Of a stretch of DNA of 64,000 nucleotides, positions 45,608 to 56,527 are shown in pieces. The notes beneath the pieces were generated by a model. The model was given only the letters and a program-made list of their open reading frames with translations. It did no database searches and was not told the origin of the DNA. This DNA comes from Hymenopus coronatus. Its lineage: Eukaryota; Arthropoda; Insecta; Mantodea; Hymenopodidae. The position numbers and the translations under genes are program-made. Each line of letters begins with the position of its first letter. Position 1 is the stretch's first letter. Where the stretch lies: contig CM060897.1 of the NCBI GenBank assembly GCA_030762935.1, positions 114,840,676 through 114,904,675 of the forward strand, in the 5' to 3' direction.

Positions 45608-47284
45608 TCAAACATTTTCCATTGACATGATTTTCTTTAGCTATCCTATGCATATGATTCATACTAAAATTGATCCTTCTCTCTGCTTCATGCTATTCAG
45701 GATAAACAGAAAAGATAAAAATGGTCATATTAATTGCTCCCTTATCAGTGGATGGGACATAAGGGAATACGCTAAGCTAAAGCACAGTCTAATATTTTAA
45801 ATCTGGTTGCTAGATTTCTTTTTACTGCCAGGAGTCGACAAATTCCCGTATATTTTTAAACTGAAATCAATAATAAAGAATATCTCTAATATGGCCAACT
45901 GAACATAAATTGTGTATTTCAACGACATCTACACATTTTTACTTTCTCTATATGCACTATGTATATACTGTATAGAGAAGGTATTGTACTCCACCCAAAA
46001 ATTCGATACCGAAATTTCACCGGAAATATATGTTTTAGGGACCCCTTTATCTAAAAAAAAAACTTTTTTGGGAAAAAGGTCCGTGTGTGTGTGTGTGTCC
46101 GTGTGTCTGTGAACACGATAACTCAAAAACGAAAAGTCGGTAAAATACCAAACTTGGTATTTAAGTTAAGTATCGTCCAGGGATGCGACACAAAGATTTT
46201 GAGAAAAATTCCCACACCCCTAACTATCCTTTACATAAAACATTTTTCAAAAATTTGGATTTTCTCAAAAATGTCTCTAACCATTTTGATTAAAATATCG
46301 TATATTTAAGCTATTTACCAGACAAACAAAATGTATATTTTCAATTTTCTGGGAATAGCCTCTGAAGAGTACTTTATTCTGGATGACTTTTACGGAATTT
46401 GCCATAACTGCTTAATGGTAAAAGATGGACAAAAACTTACTCCACAAAAAATGTGGAGCACGTTAAAACATACAATTTATGTTATCTACATTCTTTTCGT
46501 GGAGTTCATCGTTTCTGAGACATGCCTTGGGTTTGGTTTCTGCTATGAAAAGCTTTTACTTTTCTCATACAGGTATTTGTCAACTGCTGTCCATACAAAC
46601 AAAGGACTTCAGTGACATAGCAACCAGATTTTACTATCACTTTAACTTATAGTACTCCCTTGTTTCGCTTCTACTTACAAGGAAGGAAGGGATAAGACTA
46701 TTTCTGCTAACCTCTTCTGATTAGCATGAAGTAAATAGAAGTATAAGCTTTTTAAAAATAATTTGTTGCAGAGGTGTAGAGAAAGTCATGTGAATGGTAC
46801 ACATCCGATTTTTTGTAGTAAGGTTCCGACGGCTTACCAGTTATGTAAAGTCCATCCAGAATGAAGATCTTCAGAGGCTATTATAAGAAATTTCATTATA
46901 TATAATATATTTGTCCTATAAATGTCTTTAATATACGATATTTTAATAAAATTCATTGAGAAAATCAAAGTTTTTGAAACTTTTTCAATGTAAAGGATAA
47001 TTTGGAGTGGGGGAATTTTCCTCAAGATCTTCGGGTCACAACTTGGAAGATACTAAATTTATTAACCAAGTATGATATTTTTCGACTTTTCGTTTTTGGG
47101 TTATCGTGTTCACGGACAAACAAACACTCACACACAACACACACACTAATTTTTTGCTGAAATGATTTTTTTTTACAGGGGATGCTAAAGCGTCTATATT
47201 CGGTGAAATCTCGGTAGCAAATTTTAGGGTGAAATGTAGTATCTTCTCTATACATTATGCACATAGTACTTGTAGAGAAATTAA
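45606..47284 (-). repeat. PHR, outer copy split by an inner PHR
   Basis: The first part ends GACATCTACACATTTTT near 45940. After the inner copy (45936-46814) it resumes GTAGTAAGGTTCCGACGG and runs to the head AGAGAAATTAAGAAG. The consensus across the join is CTACATTTTTTGTGTAGTAAG-like, so the T-run was the target. Confidence 0.8.
45936..46814 (+). repeat. PHR, inner full-length copy
   Basis: 879 bp from TTTTTACTTTCTCTATATGC to GTCATGTGAATGGTACACAT and CCGATTTTTT. All blocks are present. Confidence 0.9.
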
Positions 47285-47389
47285 GAAGTAGAAACTTTAA
47301 ATCGCTATAAATTTTATAGAATACTAGTTAGAAAATTTTGGCAAACAATGTAAGTACAAATATCTGTGTTTGGTAAAAAATGCGGCTTA

Positions 47390-47770
47390 CAAATTATGCC
47401 CCCCGTTCTCTTGTTCAGCGAACAGTATTCTGTCCCCCAAACAATGCACGACATGTTGTAGATTGACATTTTCTTGCGAGAAGGTATTTCTGAACTGCAG
47501 TGGGAATGACTGGTGTATTATAGAAACTCGTTCTGTTAGGTAACCCCACAACCAAAACTCTCCATTGTTGTGAAACGCGTGTTGATAATAGGGTCTCCAA
47601 CATTTGTCAAATTAATTGTTTTGCAATGGAATAAATAAGGGGTGGACCGCCATCTTTCATGAATAGTATGTTTCCATTTCGTGATCCCTCTTCCCTCATT
47701 CCAATGATGAATTCTGAAGTAAAGCCAAACCATACAGTACCTTTTAAATCTTGAAGACCTTTTTAAATTC
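47390..47770 (-). pseudogene. Tc1/mariner-superfamily transposase C-terminal fragment
   Basis: The minus strand reads MKDGGPPLIYSIAKQLI then a stop, matching the QDGAPPH-type block around the second catalytic Asp. After a shift it reads FWLWGYLTERV, then NTFSQENVNLQHVVHCLGDR and ENGGHNL before a stop. The DFWLWGYLK block and an ENGGQ-like end are hallmarks of an IS630/Tc1/mariner lineage common in arthropods. The Asp is kept but the frame is broken twice and the segment between the blocks is scrambled. It is a fossil, with no termini found. Confidence 0.6.
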
Positions 47771-47778
47771 CAGGGTCA

Positions 47779-49330
47779 TTTTTACTTTCTCTAGCCAGTA
47801 TTTGCAATGAACATAGTGGATAGAGAAGATTGTATTACAATAAGAAGTTCGACATCAAGCCTTCACTGGATATACGCATTTTGAGAATCCCTGAATACAA
47901 AAAGGGATTTTTAAAAGCATGTCCGTTTGTGTGTGAGTGTGTGTTTGTGTGTCTGTCTGTGGGCAGCATAGCTCAAAAAGTAGGTTAAATACGTAACTCG
48001 GTATATAATTTCAATATCTTTCAAGGATACGACAGGAACATTTTCAAGAATATCCCTCGAGCCCCAACCACCTTTTACATGGAATGCTTTTTGAAAAATT
48101 TTATTTCATCAGAAATGTCTAACAATTTTTATTAAATATCATGCGTTTAAGATATTTTCATGGCAAATGAAATGTATGTCTTGAATTTTTTGGGAATAGC
48201 CTCGGAAGAGCACTTCATCCTGAATGATTTTTGTGAAACTTTGTAACTTTTGAATAACAGGGAGAGAGACAAACATGAATTTACCACGCAAAAAATGTAG
48301 ATTTCATTAAAACACACAGGTTATGTCACATATTTTTCACTTTCTCTACACGAACTATGTTCATAGTGTATACATAGTGTATATAGGTTTCTATATTAAA
48401 CTGCACCCAAATATTCGATACCGAGATTTCCCCGGAAAAAATTGTATTGGCTCCTCCTGAATCAAAAAAAAAAAAAAAAAAACGTTTGTATGCGTGTGTG
48501 TCTGTGTGTGCGTGTTTGTGTGTGTGTATGTGTCTGTGGACATCATAGCTCAAAACGAAAAGACGTTAAATACCAAGCTAGGTATTTAAGTTTAGTATCT
48601 TCCAAGGATGCGACACGAAAATTTCCAAGAGAATCCCCACTCCAAACTACCCTTTACATGGAAATAATTTCGAAATTTTCAATTTTCTCTAACGATTTTT
48701 ATTAAAATCTCTTATATTAAAGATTTTGACATTCCAAATAACGTGATATCTTGAATTTTCTGGGAATAGCCTCTGAAGACTTCTTTCTTCTAGATGACTT
48801 TATTTAATTTCTTATAACTGCTTAACCGTAAGAGATACACAAAAACGTACTACACAAAAGTGTATATCACTAAAAAACACACGATTTATGTCATATACAT
48901 TTTTTTCGTGGAGTTGCTCGTTTTTTGGGATATTCCTTGTTTTTGGTTTCAGCTTTAAAAATGTTTACTTTTCTCATACAGGAATTTGTCAACTTCTGTC
49001 CATACAGACAGGAACTTCCGTCACATAGCAACCAGCTTTAGACTATCACTTTAACCTATGATACTCCCTTATTTCGCTTCTACCTTCATGGAAGTAAATA
49101 ATAAGGTTATTTCTGCTAATTTTTTCTCGATTAGCATGAAGTAAATGGAAGCATAAGTTTTTTAACAATTATGTATTGCGGAGATGAGGAGAAAGTCATG
49201 TGAGTGGAACACATCGGACTTTTTTATACAGTAAACTGTTTTCGAGATGCTCCCAGTAATTGGTTTCAATTATAAAGTACTTAAAGTTTTCTTAAGCGGA
49301 AGACATACATCTTTTCATCTCAATTTTGTT
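47779..49330 (+). repeat. PHR, outer copy split by an inner PHR
   Basis: The head is at 47779 and the copy runs to GTTATGTCACATATTTTT at 48337. It resumes after 49225 with GTTTTCGAGATGCTCCCAG and TTGGTTTCAATTATAAAG, and is lost near 49330. Confidence 0.75.
48333..49225 (+). repeat. PHR, inner full-length copy
   Basis: 893 bp from TTTTTCACTTTCTCTACACG to CATGTGAGTGGAACACATCG and a T-run. It lies in the same consensus T-run as the inner copies at 19372, 21656, 56877 and 60902. Confidence 0.9.
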
Positions 49331-49339
49331 TACTTCGAG

Positions 49340-49965
49340 CCAGCAAAAGAATTATATAAAATGGCAAGAGGTGGTATCATGGATATATGCATATAAGATG
49401 GAACGTAAATAGCAGTCCGTGTATGGATCTTTGAAGATGAACCAAAGTCAACAAAAGCTTATCGCACTTGAAGCACTTTGAAGCAAATGGATAACTTTTT
49501 TTTTTTTCTCCAGATAAACTGGTCGTGTGGCAACAGTGTCTTTAGAGGAATGTATAGGGCAGAACCAGTTTTTTGCCCGAAGTCTTCGTGAAATAAGGAA
49601 AACAAAAAATCCCCGTTCTTCATTAAGGTAATACTTGCGCTCATACGTCTCATCTAACTACCGACTATTTGAACATGCAAAAAATCGAATTGATGACTCT
49701 TCCGCCGCACAGTCCTGACTTAGCAATCAAAGAATTATTTTTACTCCCGGATATCAAGTGTAAAATGCGTGGACAATGATTTTCGTCAGCAGAAATAGCC
49801 GTTGATGCGTATAGAAACCATATTTTGGAGGTGTCTTATGCAGATTGAAAACATGCTATGACAAATGGTTCAAACGTAAGCAAAATTGTATTTATTATAA
49901 AGGAGAATATTTCGTGAAACAATAAATTAATTTTCAATGACAAGTTACTGTTGGTTTATTATAAG
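49340..49965 (+). pseudogene. Mariner-type transposase fragment
   Basis: The plus strand gives LPPHSPDLAIKELFLLPDIK then CKMRGQ, a stop, FSSAEIAVDAYRNHILEVSY, and finally YKGEYFVKQ in another frame. That is the order of the PPYSPDLAPxDFFLFP block, the linker and the GEYFEKQ end of mariner transposases. Upstream, 49380-49680 shows scattered remnants and a T-run at 49496-49508. Stops and frameshifts make it dead. The stretch 49966-50397 is unassigned. Confidence 0.6.
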
Positions 49966-50397
49966 GTTCAAACTTTAAATACTGACCCTCGCAAGTGTGC
50001 CTTTAGGACCTTCTATATATTTAATACAAAATTGTTTCTTTAGCAACATACAATTTCAATCACAAACACATAATATAGACTACACCATTGTCCCAATGCT
50101 TCTTCTAACAGAACTGCTTTCATTCTTGATGGCATAGAATATGATCGTAAAACTAGAAAGCATAATCAATATGGTGTTAATCTGCAGTGCACTAAGTCTA
50201 GCAGTAGCACTTAAGTAAGTGGAGTACACTAATCGAAAATCGATTGACGCGTCGATACTGCAGCAGCCATATGGGGAAAGTCCACATTACCACATACACA
50301 AGAAGCAAATCATTTTATTACGTCCTGAAGCGTTTGAAGTTACATTCACATGCCTTTCTCTAACCATTCATGATGTATTATTTTCTCTAATTGTGAC

Positions 50398-50811
50398 CTT
50401 GTAAAGAGGTGGAGAAGTTTTTGCATGCTACCCAGAAATTAAATACTGAGATTTCACCCGAAATACCCGTTTTAGGTTACCAATAATTCCAAAAAAGAAT
50501 ACATAGAAAATGGTCCGTATTATATCAGCATAACTCCAAAATCAAAACTCGGTTAAAAGCAAACTTTATATTTAAAGGTTATGACACGAAGATTTACAAG
50601 AAAACCCGCAAAAACTACACTGTTCTTTAAGTGGAAACATTTTCCAAAATATTCATTTACTGAAAAATGGCTCTAATTGTGATTACAATAATTATTAGCT
50701 ACTGAAGAAACGTACATCTTGAACTTTCTGGGGAAAATTCATTTCAGCCTGAACGACTTTTACATAGCTGATAAACTGAAAAAGAGAGACAAAGGTTTCT
50801 ATACAAAAAAA
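50398..50811 (+). repeat. PHR, diverged, GT tract lost
   Basis: AAATACTGAGATTTCACCCG, ATGACACGAAGATTTACAAG and TTGAACTTTCTGGGG. It ends at the A-run TATACAAAAAA where an opposite PHR starts. Confidence 0.65.
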
Positions 50812-51550
50812 TCTGATGTGTTACGTTCATATGACTTTCTCCACATATCTGCAACAAATTATTGATAAAAACCTTATTCTTCTATTCACACTATACTAGT
50901 CTAGATATGGTCTTATTTCTTGCTTCCTTTTAAGTAGAAGTGAAACAAGGGAGTACCATAGACTAAAGCAATGCTCAAATGTTTTAAAAGCTGGTTGCTT
51001 TGTGATTGAAGTTCCTTTGTATGGCTAAGAGTTTGCAAATTCCCATATGAAAAATGTATAAACATTTCAAAATTGTAACCGATAACAAGGAATATCTCAA
51101 ACACGTACAACTCAACGAAAAAAAATGTATATAACATAAATTGTGCGTTTTAACGAGATCTACATTTTGCATCAAATAGTTTTTTGTCTATCTCTTACGG
51201 CGGCAAAATGCATTCAGAATTCAGATGACTTCCGAGGTATTCAAAAATTTTTCCATCCAAAGGATGTTTTGGAGTGGGGGGGGGGGGTGTCGCATCCTTA
51301 GAAAACTATACTTAAAAGGTTATATGTAATATCAAGTTCTGTTTTCTGTGGTCTTTTCAATTTTGAGTTATCTGTTCTACAGTCACACATACACTCACAC
51401 ACGGGCGCGCGTACCTTATTCTAAACATTTTTTTGGACTCAGGGGTCCTCAAAACATATTTCTGGGAAATCTTTGCATTAAGTTTTTGAGTGGAATCAAT
51501 ACTTTCTCATTCCACTGAGTACATTGTACATACGGGCTAGAGAAGATGAA
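50805..51550 (-). repeat. PHR, full length, diverged
   Basis: AAAAAATCTGATGTGTTACG to the head GGGCTAGAGAAGATG. It contains a G-run (51276-51287) in the GGAGTGGGGG block. The remainder of the host copy is not seen beyond it. Confidence 0.7.
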
Positions 51551-51596
51551 ATGTCCAGTTTCATAATAAATGAGTTTAACATAGATTTATTACATA

Positions 51597-52140
51597 TTTT
51601 ACTTTCTCTAGCACGTATGTACATACAATGTACAGAGTAGCTAAAGAAGGTACTACATTCCACCCAAAAATTCCATGTCGAAATTTCGCAGGAAATATGT
51701 TTTGAGGACCCCTGAGTCCGCAAAAACATTGTTAAAAAAAGGCCCGTGTGTGTTTGTGATTGTGTGTGTGAGTGTGTGTGTGTGTGTGTGGACAGCATAG
51801 CTCAAAACCAAAAAAATCGTTAAAACCAAGCGTGGTATTTATGCTTAGTGGCTTCCAAGGTTGCAATAGGACGATTTTCAAAAACTATCTCCAAAACAAA
51901 CTTCCCTTTACATGGAAAATTGTTTGAAAAATGGTACTAACGATTTTGATTAAACCGTAGGTATATTTACATCATAAAACATTTATTTTTTAAATTTTCT
52001 GGAAATAGCTTCTGAAGACCTCTTTATTTTTGATGAGTTTTGCAGAAGTTTGCATAACGGTTAAATCGTAAAAGATAGACAAAACGTAATATGAAAAATG
52101 TAGATCTCGTTAAAAGACATAGTTATGTCATATGAGTGAA
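51597..52140 (+). repeat. PHR, head two-thirds
   Basis: TTTTACTTTCTCTAGCACG with a short GT tract, through GTAGATCTCGTTAAAAGACA. It is truncated before the SINE B insertion site. Confidence 0.7.
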
Positions 52141-52158
52141 TTTGCCTCCAGTTTAATA

Positions 52159-52502
52159 ACTCGATGGCACGACAGCTCACGGGGAGCCTTGGCCTACCGC
52201 CCGGCCGCTGCGTGCCCCATCTCGGTCCACTACAGACGTCATGGATGGGGTGCAGTATTGGAGGGTGAGACGTGGTCAGCGCCTCGAGCCCCTCCCGGCC
52301 GGTTAATGCGGTCCTCACGACCTGGAGCCGCTACTTCTCCATCAAGTAGCTTCTCAATTGGCCCCCCAGGGACCTCACGAGGCTGAGTGCACCCCGGTCC
52401 AGGTCTCCCAGCGGGGGAAAAATCCCCACGCCGGTACTGGGGATCGAACCCAGGTCTCCCGCTTGGTAGGCAGCTGCGCTACCACCGCGCTAAGGAGACG
52501 AC
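52159..52502 (-). repeat. SINE family B, full length, 14-bp target duplication
   Basis: Perfect CCTCCAGTTTAATA at 52145-52158 and 52503-52516 brackets a 344-bp unit. On the minus strand the head is CTCCTTAGCGCGGTGGTAGC with B box TGGGTTCGATCCCCAG; the body contains ACCGGCGTGGGGATTTTTCC and CCGCATTAACCGGCCGGGAG. It is the least decayed copy. Confidence 0.9.
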
Positions 52503-52619
52503 CCTCCAGTTTAATAGTGAAATTTAATAATTTTTAGCTATAAATCGATTTCAATGTGCAATAGTAAGGTAGTTAACAATGCGTTAACAGTTTTGACATG
52601 GTTGAAAAAAATAAAAAAA

Positions 52620-53110
52620 GATTGTTCTTCACAGTCAAGCCAGAGAAATGGTATATAGTGTGTACAAGTACTTCCTGGAGAAGATGGAAGACGTGGGGAG
52701 CGCTCTAAACAGTGTTGCCGATTGTTGCAGGGAAACAGCTGACCTTTGTCAGGTGGGTATGCGTACCGTAGAAAAAATTCTATTATAAGTGAAGCAAAAG
52801 CTTATTGTGTAAAGCAGAAGAAACTGTTAAAGTTAATGCTCATGGAAACATGCATAAACGCAAAAAACCAATGACTGACATTGACAATATCGTCAAGAAT
52901 TCGTTGCGTCGAAACATTTTTTTCTAAGTATAAGAATAGAAAGTTTCCTACTGCGTAGAAGCTTGTGATGGAAATGAAACAAGACACGGGCTTTGAGGGC
53001 AGTCAATCTTCCATGCTGCATTTTGAGGGAAATGTGATTTTGCTACAGGAAATGTAGAAACGGAAAAATATTATTAATGGAACGTAGTGACATTGTAGCA
53101 GGAAGAGTTG
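52620..53110 (+). pseudogene. N-terminal transposase-like fragment
   Basis: The plus strand begins SQAREMVYSVYKYFLEKMED, then LCQVGMRTVEKILL, KKPMTDIDNIVKNSLRRNIF in a shifted frame, and FEGSQSSMLHF. This resembles the helix-turn-helix front part of an IS630/Tc1/mariner-related (DDE_3-like) transposase family found in insects: SQAREIV start, a VSxRTVxRI helix, then the D-D-x-x-RRxV block. No catalytic domain was found. The family assignment is from memory of motif order. Confidence 0.35.
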
Positions 53111-53607
53111 CGAATACTTCCCTTCTTTCTCCGTCTCTAGAAAAATGTTGCAACACAGCAACCCTACCTTTGCACATAATGTCAATTACTGCCTTCGTTT
53201 CTGATGAGAAGCAGTATAAACATTTGAAACAAATTAGTAAAAAATTGCTTCGCCTGGAACATTTGGAGTAACAAAAAGTGCTGAAATAAGAGTTTGCGAG
53301 AAAATGAAGTTTAAATTTTGGACTGTCTATTAATAAGTAAGCACCTGTATATTTAAAGCTTGGTTAACCAATAGATAAAGTGTGCCAAATGGGGAAAATG
53401 TGCATTTACCTACAGTTTAGAATCCATATTATCTTATTATGAAAAAAAAGTTACAATTTTTCGTCAAATTTCACAGATGAAACACCATAACACGTACAAA
53501 GAATGTCCCCTGATATTCGATTATAGATAATACATTCTTATAATTCAATTCAAAGTCGGATATAGGGCGGCATAAAAGGAGATAGAAACAGCAGCTCCTA
53601 TAATACT

Positions 53608-53858
53608 CTGTTTTTTTTTTTTTTTTTTTAACAGTAACGGAGTCTGATCAGGACTCCGGTACTGTATCCCTATTTACATTTCCCCCCGTAGGTTTTACTG
53701 ATTACTGGTTTTACTGTTTCTTTTTTACAAACATATACCCATTGCACAAATATATAACATCCATGCCCAAGGCGGGATTCGAACCCACGATCACCTGCCC
53801 ACGAAGCACCAAAGCGAGACGCTTTAGCGAGCGTGGCCATGGGGACCGGCGCTTCGGA
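53608..53858 (-). repeat. SINE family C, full length
   Basis: The T-run at 53611-53629 is the A-tail. GGAGTCTGATCAGGACTCCG, GCGGGATTCGAACCCACGAT and GAAGCACCAAAGCGAGACGC follow. The stretch 53280-53607 is unassigned. Confidence 0.75.
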
Positions 53859-53960
53859 ACGTGGAATAAACCCAATCCTTGTACTGGAAGAGGCAGAATA
53901 AGTCAGAATAGGTTGTCGGCGGGAATCGAACCCGAGTCCTCCCGATTGCGAACCTCATAC
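53859..53960 (-). repeat. tRNA-like SINE fragment, other family
   Basis: Minus strand: CGCAATCGGGAGGACTCGGG and TTCGATTCCCGCCGACAACC, a B-box-bearing head with a short body. Only one copy is seen in the window. Confidence 0.4.
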
Positions 53961-54109
53961 GTTACTAGAGGTGTTCAATAAGTCCTTATAAAATCCAAGA
54001 AATTACACTCTTAGCAACAAAAAGTGTCTTTATTAACCGTCGACTGTTTCTGGACAACAGTTAAAGTTTCAGATATAACACTCATGTGGTTTCGTAGCCA
54101 TGGGCAATT

Positions 54110-54990
54110 AAATCAGCAAACCTGTGCTTATTTAGAAAGATGGGCAAAAATGGGTTTCGTGCTATGATTAAACACTTCTATTTAAAAGGATTAACGCCAA
54201 AAAGAGAAAAACGAAGTTGGATGAACTTCATGACATATCTACTCTTGTGCTTGCAACAATTTAAATTGGCCGTACATCCGCAGATGATGAGCATCGTTCC
54301 GGACGTCCATTAGAAGCGACTTCCTCCGAAATGTTTGACGAAATCCAGGATATTGTTTTGAGTGATCGAAGAATCAAATTTCGCAAAATGGTAAAGGCCA
54401 CAGGCATACCATAAGATATAGTGTTCTCACCAAAAAGGTCTCGGAGAAATGGGCACTATAACTGTGGATACGTTATTAAACTCCAGAGACAAAAGTACAG
54501 TCGAAACAGTGGGCTTTTAAAGGCAAAGATGGTGAAATCTGCAGAAAAGGTGATTGCGTCGGTTTTTTTTTTTTTTTTTTTTTTTTTTTTCTTTTTTGAT
54601 GCCGTGAAATCATCTACATTGGTTACTTGCAGAAAGAAAAACGATAAATGGAGTGTATTGTACATCGTTATTGCATCAGTTGAATGGAGAAATCAAGAAG
54701 AAAGAAACCGCCCTCATACGGCTAAAAAATATTCTCTTCCATCAAGACAATATGCAGTTTTGATGGTGAAAATTGTAGAGTTAAAGTTTGAGTTACTACA
54801 ACATTCACCCCTCAGTGACTTCCTTTTTTATTTCCAAACTTGAGAAAGTGGCTCGGCGGAAAACGATTCACGTATAATGAAGAGGTCATCTCCCAAACAG
54901 ATACCCGTTTTCAGGAACTTTTGGAAAGCTTAGAACAGTTTGGAGAAAAACTGGAAAAACTGTATCGAGCTAAAGGAGATTATGTTTAAA
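54110..54990 (+). pseudogene. Mariner transposase, decayed, with poly-T insertion
   Basis: Reading across frames: RAMIKHFYLKGLTPK, DDEHRSGRPLEATSSEMFDE, IQDIVLSDRRIKFRKMVKAT and, in the long frame 54421-54843, KMVKSAEKVIASVF. There a 28-base T-run (54563-54590) replaces the FWDA codons. RPHTAKKYSLPSRQYAVL follows, where the catalytic HQDN is lost, then VELKFELLQHSPLSDFLF and KKLEKLYRAKGDYV-like remnants to 54990. The order matches full mariner transposases of about 345 residues. Loss of the Asp, multiple stops and the T-run make it inactive. Confidence 0.8.
54563..54590. repeat. 28-base T-run inside the mariner gene
   Basis: An uninterrupted T-run sits where the codons for Phe-Trp of a VFWDA motif would be. 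It looks like expansion of a short native TTTT. Confidence 0.9.
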
Positions 54991-55017
54991 ATAAAACAAA
55001 AAAATATTTAACAATAA

Positions 55018-55910
55018 TTTTTTACTTTCTCTATACGCACTATGTGCATAGTGTATAGAGAAGGTATTGCACTCCACCAAAAAATTCGATACCGAGATTT
55101 CGCCAGAAATGTATGTTTTAGGGTCCCTTATATCCAAAAAAAGCATTTTCACAAAAAGGTTCGTGTGTGTGTATGTGTGTGTGCCCGTGTGTCTGTGTGT
55201 CTCTGAACACGATGACTCAAAAACGAAAAGTCGGTAAAATACCAAACTTGGTATTTAAGATTAGTATTTTCCAGGAATACGAAACAAAGGTTTTGAGAAA
55301 AATCCCCCCACCCCAAACTACTCTTTACATGGAACTTTTTTCGAAAATATTGATTTTCGCAAAAAGGGCTCTAACAATTATGATTAAAATTGCGTATATT
55401 AAAGATATTTACTTGACAAACAAAATGTTTATCTTGAATTTTCTGGGAATAGCCTCTAAAGACTACTTTATTCTGGACGAATTTTACGGAATTTTGCATA
55501 ACTGCTAAATCGTAAGATTTAGATAAAAAATTATTACACAAGAAATGTAGAGCACGTTAAAACACACAATTTATGTTATATACATTTTTTTCGTGGAGTT
55601 GATCGTTTTTGAGACATTCATTGTTTTTGGTTTCAGCTATGAAAAACTTACTTTTCTCATTTAGGAATTTGTCAACTCCTGTCCTTATAAACTAAGGAAC
55701 TTCAATCGCATAGCAACCAGCTTTTGATGATCACTTTAACCTATGGTACTCCCTTATTTCGCTTCTATTTACAGGGAAACAAGTAATAAGACTATTTCTG
55801 CTATTTTGTTCTCGAGTAGCATGAAGTAAATAGAAGCATAAGCTTTTTAACAATAATTTGTTACAGAGATGTAGAGAAAGTCATGTGAATGGTACACATC
55901 AGATTTTTTT
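55018..55910 (+). repeat. PHR, full length, nested in the mariner
   Basis: Among the best-preserved copies. The head CTCTATACGCACTATG / CATAGTGTATAGAG is a clean palindrome. It ends GTCATGTGAATGGTACACAT, CAGA and a T-run, in the T-run of the mariner 3' region. Confidence 0.9.
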
Positions 55911-55947
55911 TTGTATCTTCTTCTAAGGACTTTTTGGATGCCCCAAG

Positions 55948-56527
55948 TACCATGATCTCTATCTATGATAGATTCTCCTAGATTAGTGTATTTGCTGTTT
56001 GTTACAGTTTTTCCTCCTCGCACTGCAGAAGCTGCGTCTATCAGCGTTGTGTAAATAAATGTTGTTGGACTCCAACAACGAGCTTATGTCAACAACATCT
56101 ACACACCTGCTGCCACTTTTCTACGTAAGTCCACACTGCTAATGCTGGAAAAAAAAAGTTTCTGGTATATGAGAGGAGCATGTGTAAATAAAGAGCTGAT
56201 TGTTCTTGTTTTCAGGCACGCTATTGTACTCTCCATATTGTGAAAAATTAACAGCGATCCATGCGATAGAGTTGTTTAAAAAGCAATACCTATGTATGAA
56301 TATTAATACACTATGTCCACTCATCCATTCATTCATCTATCCATCAACCTCGCTCCGTCCTAACACGTACCATCGGTTTATATTTGCATATTTACGTGGA
56401 CTCCGATACAGAACATCGAAAATAGCCCTCTGCTATTAAAATCTTTTATACAAAAGTACTTCTGCTGATATGCTGAATTTCATATTTAAATATTTCTATT
56501 TCTGCAAAACAATGTAAGAAAATGTGA
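55948..56527. other. Unassigned DNA
   Basis: No family was recognised. Short overlapping frames on both strands at 56139-56439 have no motif. Confidence 0.4.

Larger units (their letters stand above)
53965..55947 (+). mobile_element. Mariner element with TIRs, enlarged by a nested PHR
   Basis: The left end is CTAGAGGTGTTCAATAAGTC and the inverted right end is CTTGGGGCATCCAAAAAGTC; TA is at 53963-53964 and 55948-55949. A PHR (55018-55910) occupies the region after the transposase. Without it, the element is about 1.09 kb. Confidence 0.8.

Noticed and set aside
41640..51550. CRISPR-like regular repetition
   Set aside because: Repeat units are hundreds of bases, diverged, on both strands and nested; there is no short repeat-spacer pattern and the genome is eukaryotic.
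52159..52502. Open frame across the GC-rich SINE B copy as a protein gene
   Set aside because: The 14-bp duplications, tRNA-like head and other copies show it is a SINE.
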